In this document: positions 6,335-12,467 of the stretch, one piece after another
How positions within the stretch are numbered: position 1 is the first letter of the stretch
Layout: every line of letters starts with the position of its first letter
Assembly: GCA_017521775.1 (NCBI GenBank)
Contig: JAFXBO010000101.1
Coordinates: 1-12,467 of the forward strand
Direction: 5' to 3'
Length of the DNA stretch: 12,467 nt
Source of the DNA: Clostridia bacterium
Lineage (GTDB): Bacteria; Bacillota; Clostridia; UBA1381
The notes under the pieces: generated by a model
The model's input: only the letters and a program-made list of their open reading frames with translations
Told to the model about the DNA's origin: nothing
Database searches by the model: none
Program-made: the position numbers and the translations under genes

Positions 6335-6368
6335 GTATTTTTTTTATTTTTTTCAATTATTTTGCAGA

Positions 6369-6399
6369 GCGGAGAAATTGGCAAATCCAACTTCTCCGC
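6369..6399 (-). other. Stem-loop after coaX
   Basis: GCGGAGAA/TTCTCCGC (8 bp), continued by a G-U pair and TTGG/CCAA, closes a 5-base loop just after the coaX stop. The stem is strong, but on the minus strand it is followed by an A-rich stretch, not by a U-tract, and the other direction has none either. It may stabilise the 3' end of the panT-coaX message or terminate imperfectly. Confidence 0.55.
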
Positions 6400-6405
6400 C
6401 CGAAC

Positions 6406-7170
6406 CTATCTGTTCTTTTCATATAATATCTTTAAGCCTTTCAGCATCATATTCTCATCACACAAAATTTCGTGATTACAATGTGGGATTAAAAACTTTG
6501 CAAGACCCCCTGTTGCTAAAACTGTTGTCTTTTCGCCAAGCTCTTTTTCAATTCTGTCAATCATTCCGTCCATCATTGCTGCATTTCCATAGACTGCACC
6601 ACTTTGCATACATTCAATGGTGTTTGTTCCTATAACACTTTTTGGTGCTTCAATTTTTATTGCAGGAAGCTGTGATGCATTATCAAACAATGCATTCATG
6701 GCAGTTTTCACTCCCGGAAGAATTGAAACTCCTAAAAATTCGTAATTTTTATCAATTACCGAAATTGTTGTCGCAGTTCCCATATCAAAAATTATTAATG
6801 GTGGCTTATACTTATCAAGTGCAGCAACTGCTGCAACAATCAAATCGTTTCCTAATTCATCAGGATTTTTGGTGTTGATCTTCAAACCGTGCTCCATATG
6901 GACATCAACCTCAATAGGTTCATAGCCTGTTACTGTGAAAACTGCATTTTTCAACACATTCGTAATCGGAGGAACAACAGATGAAATGATTGCACCACTT
7001 ATTTTATTCATATCAACATCATATATGTCAATAAGATTTTTGAATATTACTGCATACTCTGCTTCTGTTTTGTTTCTGTCGGTTGATAATCTGCATTCAA
7101 AGAAAATCGCTTCTTTTTCAATACAACCAACAACTATATTGGTGTTCCCAACATCTAATGCTAAAATCAT
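6406..7170 (-). CDS. coaX: Type III pantothenate kinase
   Basis: A 254-residue CoaX. The phosphate-binding loop DVGNTN is at 6-11, SSVVPPIT at 63-70, and the second nucleotide-binding motif FDMGTATTISVID at 128-140. It phosphorylates pantothenate with ATP in the first committed step of coenzyme A synthesis; type III enzymes are not feedback-inhibited by CoA and need a monovalent cation. At the usual pantothenate-binding GADR site the sequence reads GNDL (107-110), a variant worth noting. AGAGGAT precedes the ATG at 7170. The gene starts 3 bases after the ECF transporter gene, so uptake and phosphorylation of the vitamin are probably expressed together. Confidence 0.95.
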   Translation of the reverse strand: MILALDVGNTNIVVGCIEKEAIFFECRLSTDRNKTEAEYAVIFKNLIDIYDVDMNKISGAIISSVVPPITNVLKNAVFTVTGYEPIEVDVHMEHGLKINTKNPDELGNDLIVAAVAALDKYKPPLIIFDMGTATTISVIDKNYEFLGVSILPGVKTAMNALFDNASQLPAIKIEAPKSVIGTNTIECMQSGAVYGNAAMMDGMIDRIEKELGEKTTVLATGGLAKFLIPHCNHEILCDENMMLKGLKILYEKNR

Positions 7171-7173
7171 ATC

Positions 7174-7734
7174 TTATCCTCTTTTTATATTTAAAACTCT
7201 TAAAATAACAGGACTCAAAACAATATTCAACACAAGTTCTATTACAAAATTAAAGCTGAATATTGTAACTAAAAATGCTGTTATATTCCCATACCATTCA
7301 ACCAGTGTGGGTATAAAAAACAATACACATCCTATCAAAAACACACCTGTGTTGGCAATAGGACTCAAAATTGATGCCAATGCCGTTGCAAATGTTTTAT
7401 TTTTTCCCTTTAAAAGCTTATAAGTCAACGCAGGAATAACACCACTTGCAATTCCCTTTAAAAGAACCGTTGCAAAAGTTGCAAGAGGGGCAACTGCCCA
7501 AAAAGGTGCTGCATCTCCTGTGAAAAGCACAGCAGCTCCAAACACCAAGCCAAGCCACGCACCCATTCCCACACCACAAGTCAAAGCACCGATAACAACA
7601 GGCGTAAGGGACAATGTAATTGAAAATGTACCAAATCTTATAGCCATACTGATATACTGCAAAACAATTACAAGTGCTGTGAGTATAGCACCCAAAACCA
7701 TAGTGTTAGTTGACATTTTTCTTGTGTTTTTCAT
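7174..7734 (-). CDS. ECF transporter S component, probably for pantothenate (PanT-like)
   Basis: A 186-residue, very hydrophobic protein with about six membrane helices, the size and topology of the substrate-binding S component of energy-coupling factor transporters. The first helix carries small residues in GAILTALVIVL, similar to the alanine-rich face that contacts EcfT. No ATPase or EcfT gene is in the window; group II S components share an EcfAA'T module encoded elsewhere. The substrate is inferred from its place, 3 bases before coaX and behind a shared promoter, as pantothenate; another vitamin or precursor is possible. GGAGGA is followed by the ATG at 7734. Confidence 0.85.
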   Translation of the reverse strand: MKNTRKMSTNTMVLGAILTALVIVLQYISMAIRFGTFSITLSLTPVVIGALTCGVGMGAWLGLVFGAAVLFTGDAAPFWAVAPLATFATVLLKGIASGVIPALTYKLLKGKNKTFATALASILSPIANTGVFLIGCVLFFIPTLVEWYGNITAFLVTIFSFNFVIELVLNIVLSPVILRVLNIKRG

Positions 7735-7763
7735 AATAATTCCTCCGTACTGTTAATAATACA

Positions 7764-7792
7764 ATTATATAAAAAGATAAAAATTTTGTCAA
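7764..7792 (-). promoter_or_regulatory. Consensus promoter of the ECF transporter-coaX unit
   Basis: Perfect TTGACA (7792-7787) and TATAAT (7769-7764) with a 17-base, T-rich spacer. The transcript would start near 7757, about 20 bases before the start codon, leaving no room for a riboswitch. Confidence 0.9.
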
Positions 7793-7800
7793 CATTTTGA

Positions 7801-7832
7801 GAAAAAAAGCTGTGAAAAAATCACAGCTTTTT
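7801..7832 (-). terminator. Intrinsic terminator after RNase J
   Basis: AAAAAGCTGTGA/TCACAGCTTTTT (7821-7832 with 7804-7815), a 12-bp stem with a 5-base loop, runs on the minus strand into a T-run to 7802. It begins 3 bases past the RNase J stop. The sequence is near-symmetrical and could also stop transcription from the other side. Confidence 0.9.
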
Positions 7833-7835
7833 ATA

Positions 7836-9503
7836 TCATACATCCATTAAAATTGGCAAAATCATAGGTGAGCGATTTGTTGTTTCATATATATATTTAG
7901 AAATATTGTTTTTTACTGTTGCCTTAACTGTCAGCCAATCACTGTTGCCACTCTTATTGCACTTTTCAAGGCTTTCTCTTGCAACCTCACGAACATGCTC
8001 AATTATATCCTCTGATTCCATGACATATACAAATCCTCTTGAGATTATATCAGGACCGGAAACAAGCTGACCTGTTTTTGAATCAATAGTAGCAACAACT
8101 ATAATAAGTCCATCCTGCGCAAGAAGCTTTCTGTCACGAAGAACTATGTTTCCAACATCTCCGACACCAAGACCGTCAACCAAAATCTTTCCTGAATGCA
8201 CAGCCCCTGAAATTCTTGCTCCGTTTTCGTCAAATTCAAGAATGCTGCCGTTTGAAAGAATGAAAATATCCTCTTCAGCCATACCGATTTTCTCTGCTAA
8301 ATTCTTGTGGAACACAAGATGACGGTGCTCTCCGTGAACAGGTATGAAATATTTTGGCTTTACAAGTGCCAGAATTAATTTTAATTCCTCAGCGCAGGCG
8401 TGTCCTGAAACGTGGACATCTGCAAGGGCTTTATAAACAACCTCTGCGCCGATTTTAAACAGCTCATTAATAACTGCTGAAACAGACTTTTCATTTCCCG
8501 GAATTGGTGTTGCAGAAATTATAACAAGGTCATTTTTTGTAATTTCCACTTTTCTGTGGTCGGAAAATGCCATTCTTGTTAAAGCACTCATAGGTTCTCC
8601 CTGACTTCCTGTTGTTATAATAACAAGCTGTTCAGGATTATATTTTCCTATGCTGTCAATATTTATCAAAACACCCTGAGGCACCTTCATATATCCGAGC
8701 ATAACGGAAATTTCAACAATGTTTTCCATACTTCTGCCTGAAACTGCAACCTTTCTTCCGTTTGCAGCTGCAGCATTAATAATCTGCTGAACTCTGTGCA
8801 CATTTGATGCGAAAGTTGCCACAATAATTCTCTTTTTGCAGTTCTTGAAAAGGTTTTCAAAATTCTCTCCAACGCTTCTCTCACTCATTGCATAACCGGG
8901 CCTTTCGGCGTTGGTACTGTCTGATAAAAGTGCCAAAACACCTTGTTTTCCAAGCTCACCAAGTCTTGCAAGGTCAATCATATCACCAACAATTGGTGTT
9001 GAGTCAATCTTAAAGTCACCCATATGCAAAACTACCCCTTGTGGAGTGTTTATTGCCAAAGCGACCGAGTCGGCAATTGAGTGGTTTGTTCTTATAAATT
9101 CAACCTTGAAATATTGTCCTGCCGACACAACCGAGCCTGCTCTTACATTAACAACCTTGACGCTTGATAAAAGATTATGCTCCTTTAGTTTATTCTCAAC
9201 AAGCGCAATGGTTAATCTTGTTCCATAAACTGTTGTATTTATACTCTTTAAAAAGTATGGTAAACCTCCGATATGGTCCTCGTGTCCGTGCGTCAAAAAA
9301 ACACCCTTAAGCTTAGATGCATTTTTCTCAAGGTACGAAATGTCATTGATAACCAAGTCAACTCCGGGCATTTCATCGTCAGGGAATGACATACCACAGT
9401 CAACCACAATTATCTCATTACCATACTCAATGGCAGTCATATTTTTCCCTATCTCGTCCAGACCACCTAATGGTATGATTTTCAGTTTTAAATTTTTTGC
9501 CAC
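7836..9503 (-). CDS. rnj: Ribonuclease J
   Basis: A 555-residue RNase J, the usual length, with endonuclease and 5'-3' exonuclease activity in mRNA decay and rRNA maturation. The metallo-beta-lactamase core has THGHEDH at 71-77 (His72, His74, Asp76, His77), His141 in NHSIADS, Asp163 in HMGDFKID, and His390 in PVHGEH; the beta-CASP part has TTGSQGEP (297-304) and HVSGHA (364-369). The C-terminal domain is intact (to about 555). The frame is open further upstream, but a GTG at 9503 preceded by AGGAGGT with 7 bases spacing gives the conserved N terminus VAKNLKLKIIPLGGLDEIGK, so it is used. It is monocistronic, with its own promoter and terminator. Confidence 0.96.
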   Translation of the reverse strand: MAKNLKLKIIPLGGLDEIGKNMTAIEYGNEIIVVDCGMSFPDDEMPGVDLVINDISYLEKNASKLKGVFLTHGHEDHIGGLPYFLKSINTTVYGTRLTIALVENKLKEHNLLSSVKVVNVRAGSVVSAGQYFKVEFIRTNHSIADSVALAINTPQGVVLHMGDFKIDSTPIVGDMIDLARLGELGKQGVLALLSDSTNAERPGYAMSERSVGENFENLFKNCKKRIIVATFASNVHRVQQIINAAAANGRKVAVSGRSMENIVEISVMLGYMKVPQGVLINIDSIGKYNPEQLVIITTGSQGEPMSALTRMAFSDHRKVEITKNDLVIISATPIPGNEKSVSAVINELFKIGAEVVYKALADVHVSGHACAEELKLILALVKPKYFIPVHGEHRHLVFHKNLAEKIGMAEEDIFILSNGSILEFDENGARISGAVHSGKILVDGLGVGDVGNIVLRDRKLLAQDGLIIVVATIDSKTGQLVSGPDIISRGFVYVMESEDIIEHVREVARESLEKCNKSGNSDWLTVKATVKNNISKYIYETTNRSPMILPILMDV

Positions 9504-9555
9504 AAATTTTACCTCCTGTTTTTTAAATTTTTTCCGTTCATTTCTTCTTATATAT

Positions 9556-9584
9556 ATCATAACACAAATTTGTGTAATCGTCAA
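9556..9584 (-). promoter_or_regulatory. RNase J promoter with palindromic spacer
   Basis: TTGACG (9584-9579) and TATGAT (9561-9556) are 17 bases apart, with TG one base before the -10. The spacer contains the perfect 14-base palindrome ACACAAATTTGTGT (9562-9575), directly against the -10, where a dimeric regulator could bind. Confidence 0.75.
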
Positions 9585-9617
9585 ATTTATTTTACCAAAA
9601 ATTAGAATAAATATACT

Positions 9618-9644
9618 AAGACCGTCTGAAATCCAGACGGTCTT
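9618..9644 (-). terminator. Probable terminator after tyrS
   Basis: AAGACCGTCTG/CAGACGGTCTT, a perfect 11-bp stem with a 5-base loop, starting 5 bases after the tyrS stop. On the minus strand it is followed by AGTATATTTATTC, a poor U-tract, so termination may be incomplete, but position and stem strength fit a terminator. Confidence 0.7.
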
Positions 9645-9649
9645 TACAA

Positions 9650-10876
9650 TTATTTCTTTATAATTCTATGGAAAACTTTCTTTCCTTTTTTAACGATTAG
9701 TCCGTTTTCGGTGAACAAATCATCTGTTACCTTCATATTTACATCTGTAACCTTAACATCATTAACTGAAAGACCGTTTTGTTGAACAAGTCTTCTGCCC
9801 TCGCCCTTTGAAGGAACGAAATTGATGCTAACAAGCATATCAAGAAGTGTTTTGTCCTCAAAATCTGCAATATTTACTTCTGTTGTAGGCATATCGGCAC
9901 TCACTCCGCCATTTGCAAAGATAGCTTCAGCTGCATCTTGTGCTTTTTTTGCTTCTTCTTCGCCGTGCACAAGCTTTGTTACTTCATATGCTAAAATCTT
10001 CTTTGCCTTATTAAGCTCCCTGCCTTCCCATTTTTCCATTTCGTGAATCTCTTCCATCGGAATGAAGGTGATAAGCTTTAAGCAGTTAATTACATCATCG
10101 TCCTGAACATTAACCCAGTACTGATAGAAATCATAAGGCTTACATTTTTCAGGGTCTAACCACAAAGCACCCTTTGCAGTTTTACCCATTTTCTTACCCT
10201 CTGATGTAGTTAAAAGTGTAAATGTCATTCCGTAAACTTGTGTCTGGTCTTTTCTTCTGCATAATTCAAGTCCGCCAAGAATATTTGACCACTGGTCATC
10301 TCCACCCAGCTCGATTTTACAGCCATACTTTCTGTTTAACATCAAAAAGTCATAGCTTTGCATTAACATATAGTTAAATTCAAGGAAAGAAAGACCTTTT
10401 TCAAGTCTTTGCTTAAAGCACTCTGCAGTAAGCATCTTGTTAACAGAAAAGCATGAGCCGATATCTCTCAAAAATTCAACATAATTAAGATTTAGAAGCC
10501 AGTCTGCGTTATTAACCATAATTGCCTTACCATCTGAAAAATCAATCAGGTTTGACAATTGCTTTTTAAAAATTTCACAGTTATGATTAATTGTTTCTGT
10601 TGTCATCATAGAACGCATATCTGTTCTTCCTGATGGGTCACCGATATGTCCTGTACCACCACCAACAAGTGCGATTGGTCTGTGACCTGCATCCTGCATA
10701 TGCTTCATTACAACCATTTGCAAGAAATGACCAACATGCAAGCTGTCGGCAGTAGGGTCAAAGCCAATATAAAAGGTTACCTTTTCCTTGCCCAAAAGCT
10801 CTCTGATTTCATCAGCATGAGTTGTTTGAGCAATCAAGCCTCTTTCCATCAAAATGTCGTATACATTTCTTTCCAT
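9650..10876 (-). CDS. tyrS: Tyrosyl-tRNA synthetase
   Basis: A 408-residue class I enzyme that charges tRNA-Tyr. The HIGH motif appears as HVGH (47-50), with [11 protein letters not shown] before it; GDPSGR is at 79-84, the tyrosine-site region YDFLML at 175-180, GGDDQW at 191-196, and the KMSKS loop is KMGKT (229-233). The C-terminal S4-like RNA-binding domain lies at about 340-405 ([19 protein letters not shown]). The chain is close to the usual family length. AAGGAG precedes the ATG at 10876. No T-box leader, common for tyrS in Firmicutes, is recognisable in the 149-base spacer after oadA. Confidence 0.97.
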   Translation of the reverse strand: MERNVYDILMERGLIAQTTHADEIRELLGKEKVTFYIGFDPTADSLHVGHFLQMVVMKHMQDAGHRPIALVGGGTGHIGDPSGRTDMRSMMTTETINHNCEIFKKQLSNLIDFSDGKAIMVNNADWLLNLNYVEFLRDIGSCFSVNKMLTAECFKQRLEKGLSFLEFNYMLMQSYDFLMLNRKYGCKIELGGDDQWSNILGGLELCRRKDQTQVYGMTFTLLTTSEGKKMGKTAKGALWLDPEKCKPYDFYQYWVNVQDDDVINCLKLITFIPMEEIHEMEKWEGRELNKAKKILAYEVTKLVHGEEEAKKAQDAAEAIFANGGVSADMPTTEVNIADFEDKTLLDMLVSINFVPSKGEGRRLVQQNGLSVNDVKVTDVNMKVTDDLFTENGLIVKKGKKVFHRIIKK

Positions 10877-10957
10877 TTTATTTTCTCCTTTGATTTATTT
10901 CTCCAAAACTATCGTTTCTAATGGGTAGAGAAATTGAATGCAGATTGCTGTTTTGCA

Positions 10958-10990
10958 GCACAGGTGCTGTACTTGTGTACCGCCCTGTGC
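10958..10990 (-). other. Hairpin in the tyrS leader
   Basis: On the minus strand GCACAGG (10990-10984) pairs with CCTGTGC (10964-10958), and inside it GTAC pairs with GTAC around ACAA. The 3' arm overlaps a competing hairpin TGCTG-CAAAA-CAGCA (10960-10946), so the two cannot form together. No U-tract follows either one. It may be a regulatory leader for tyrS of a kind I do not recognise. Confidence 0.5.
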
Positions 10991-11025
10991 AAAAAAATAG
11001 TAATATGCGTCAATTTATTAACCCA

Positions 11026-12405
11026 TTATATAAACTCGACCTCAATTTCTTGTACCTTTGGTTCTCTGTTTTCAAAGAACTTTGTTGCAACCTGTTCAAA
11101 TAATGCATAGCTCAAAACATCTTCATCCTGCTTTATCCACTGTGCACATTTCTTCTTCAAATCCTCTAATTCAGGCTTTATTAAATCTGCAGGTCTGCAG
11201 GTTATTGGCTCTTCATCACCTATAATCTTCTTTCTGAACTCATCAGAAATCGGAACAGGAGTTCTGCCATATTCACCCTTGACAATTCCCTTTGTTTCCT
11301 TTGAAACCATTTTATATCTTTCACCCATTAAAACATTCAGAACTGCCTGGGTTCCAACAATCTGACTTGTTGGAGTAACCAAAGGTAACCAACCCAAGTC
11401 CTCACGGACTCTTGGAATTTCCTTTAGAACTTCTTCAAACTTATCTTCTGCATTTTGTTGCTTTAATTGTGAAACAAGGTTTGAAAGCATTCCACCTGGA
11501 ACCTGATATTTTAATGTGTTGATATCAACACCCAAAACCTTTGTATTCATCAAGCCACTTTCAAGATACTTTTCTCTCAAAGGCTTGAAATAATCTGCAA
11601 TCTCTGTTAATGCATCAAGATTGATGCCTGTGTCATAGCCTGTTCCCTCCAATGCCTTGACCAACGGCTCTGTTGCAGGCTGACTTGTTCCCATTGACAA
11701 AGGTGAAAGTGCACAGTCAACCACATCAACACCTGCCTCAATAGCCTTTAAGTATGTCATTGAGCCAACACCAGATGTATAGTGAGTGTGTAATTGAATA
11801 GGAACTTTAACTGCCTTCTTAAGCTCTGTTACAAGCTTTTCGGCTTCATACGGAATTAGCAATCCTGCCATATCCTTGATACAAATCGAATCTGCACCAC
11901 AGTTTTCATATTCCTTTGCTAATTTTACAAAGAAATCAATGTTGTGAACAGGACTTATTGTGTAAGAAATTGCTGCCTGAACATGACCGCCCTCTTTCTT
12001 TGTTGCATTAATTGCAGTCTGAAGGTTACGGATATCATTTAAAGCATCAAAAATTCTTATAATATCAATACCATTTGCAACTGATTTCTGGACAAAATAT
12101 TCAACAACATCATCAGCATAGTGACGGTATCCCAAAATATTCTGACCTCTGAAAAGCATTTGCAATGGTGTGTTTTTTGCTTTATCTTTAATCTTTCTCA
12201 GTCTTTGCCAAGGGTCTTCATTCAAAAATCTCAAGCAGGCATCAAAAGTAGCTCCGCCCCATGCTTCCAAGGAATGATAGCCAACCTTGTCAAGCATTTC
12301 GACAGCAGGCAAAATTTCGTCTGTTGTCATACGAGTAGCAATCAACGATTGGTGAGCATCTCTTAATACTGTTTCGGTAATTTTAACCGGTTTATTATTA
12401 GCCAT
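11026..12405 (-). CDS. oadA: Oxaloacetate decarboxylase alpha / pyruvate carboxylase subunit B-type carboxyltransferase
   Basis: A 459-residue biotin-dependent carboxyltransferase. The TIM-barrel (about 6-270) carries TVLRDAHQSLIATRM (12-26, metal-ligand Asp16), Lys177 in CIKDMAG and His206/His208 in LHTHYTSG. The rest is the conserved PYC/OADA domain with YQVPGGMLSN and TPTSQIVGTQA. The protein stops after this domain; the biotinyl domain with its MKM lysine, which longer OadA proteins carry at the C terminus, is absent, so biotin must be on a separate carrier protein. The upstream gene fragment reads like OadB, so a membrane Na+ pump that decarboxylates oxaloacetate to pyruvate is likely. 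A role as the B subunit of pyruvate carboxylase is the alternative. AAGGAG precedes the ATG at 12405. Confidence 0.92.
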   Translation of the reverse strand: MANNKPVKITETVLRDAHQSLIATRMTTDEILPAVEMLDKVGYHSLEAWGGATFDACLRFLNEDPWQRLRKIKDKAKNTPLQMLFRGQNILGYRHYADDVVEYFVQKSVANGIDIIRIFDALNDIRNLQTAINATKKEGGHVQAAISYTISPVHNIDFFVKLAKEYENCGADSICIKDMAGLLIPYEAEKLVTELKKAVKVPIQLHTHYTSGVGSMTYLKAIEAGVDVVDCALSPLSMGTSQPATEPLVKALEGTGYDTGINLDALTEIADYFKPLREKYLESGLMNTKVLGVDINTLKYQVPGGMLSNLVSQLKQQNAEDKFEEVLKEIPRVREDLGWLPLVTPTSQIVGTQAVLNVLMGERYKMVSKETKGIVKGEYGRTPVPISDEFRKKIIGDEEPITCRPADLIKPELEDLKKKCAQWIKQDEDVLSYALFEQVATKFFENREPKVQEIEVEFI

Positions 12406-12422
12406 CTTATTTTCTCCTTAAA

Positions 12423-12467
12423 TTAGATATTTGTGAACATTGACAAGAATACGCCTGCTGCAACTGC
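12423..12467 (-). CDS. oadB: C terminus of a Na+-translocating decarboxylase beta subunit (OadB-like), partial
   Basis: Only the last 14 codons and the stop are in the window: AVAAGVFLSMFTNI. The small-residue run AVAAGV followed by a hydrophobic end resembles the conserved C terminus of OadB/GcdB/MmdB proteins, whose last region reads like SA(V/I)AAGV. The stop is 17 bases before the oadA start, and the oadA ribosome binding site directly follows. The assignment rests on few residues plus the neighbouring oadA gene. Confidence 0.6.
   Translation of the reverse strand, partial: AVAAGVFLSMFTNI

Noticed and set aside
6935..7423. 162-codon plus-strand open frame
   Set aside because: It is antisense to coaX and the ECF transporter, both well supported, and shows no family resemblance.
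9504..9584. Longer N terminus for RNase J
   Set aside because: The extension covers the -35/-10 promoter and the ribosome binding site, and the family N terminus begins at the GTG at 9503.
10991..10997. T-run (minus strand) as terminator of oadA
   Set aside because: No stable hairpin precedes the T-run in the direction of transcription; the strong hairpin lies after it.
10877..11025. T-box riboswitch before tyrS
   Set aside because: The spacer is too short for a standard stem I plus antiterminator. The GGGCGGTAC segment has C in place of the U of the tRNA-binding UGGN, and no U-tract terminator precedes the gene.

Overview
The window is AT-rich bacterial chromosome with all recognisable genes on the minus strand. 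Strong AGGAGG-type ribosome binding sites, sigma-A type promoters, short intrinsic terminators, a Firmicutes-style L10 leader, RNase J and an ECF vitamin transporter point to a low-GC Firmicute, probably an anaerobic member of the Clostridia. The end of a sodium-pump decarboxylase beta subunit followed by a carboxyltransferase fits a fermentative anaerobe. I see no phage, insertion sequence, CRISPR, rRNA or tRNA.

In the direction of transcription (from high to low coordinates), the window opens with the last codons of an oadB-like membrane subunit (12423-12467) and oadA (11026-12405), part of a Na+-translocating oxaloacetate decarboxylase. tyrS (9650-10876) follows after a 149-base spacer that can fold into competing hairpins. 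RNase J (7836-9503) has its own promoter, with a perfect palindrome in the spacer, and its own terminator. Next comes a vitamin unit: an ECF transporter S component (probably for pantothenate) and coaX, the first enzyme of coenzyme A synthesis, behind a consensus promoter.

The centre is a translation and transcription block: rpmG, secE, nusG, rplK and rplA, then a separately promoted unit of rplJ, rplL, yceD and rpmF. Its regulatory RNA is readable. There are L1-binding-site-like GTGGGAG...CCAC structures before rplK and before rplA, and an L10 leader with an attenuator hairpin before rplJ. Two things differ from the textbook arrangement. L12 is followed by yceD-rpmF, not rpoB-rpoC, and L10 carries a C-terminal tail of about 55 residues rich in Glu, Ala and Pro. 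After the rpmF terminator, a two-gene unit encodes a cytoplasmic beta-lactamase-fold protein and a Ppx/GppA-family phosphatase that runs off the left edge.

This is mainly a housekeeping region. I found no convincing new multi-gene system. The points worth following up are the L10 tail, the regrouped ribosomal operon, the repeated L1 boxes, the palindrome in the RNase J promoter, and the leaders of rpmG and tyrS. Several starts were moved from the longest open frame to codons with proper ribosome binding sites (rplK, secE, RNase J), and rpmG (49 residues) was found by direct reading.
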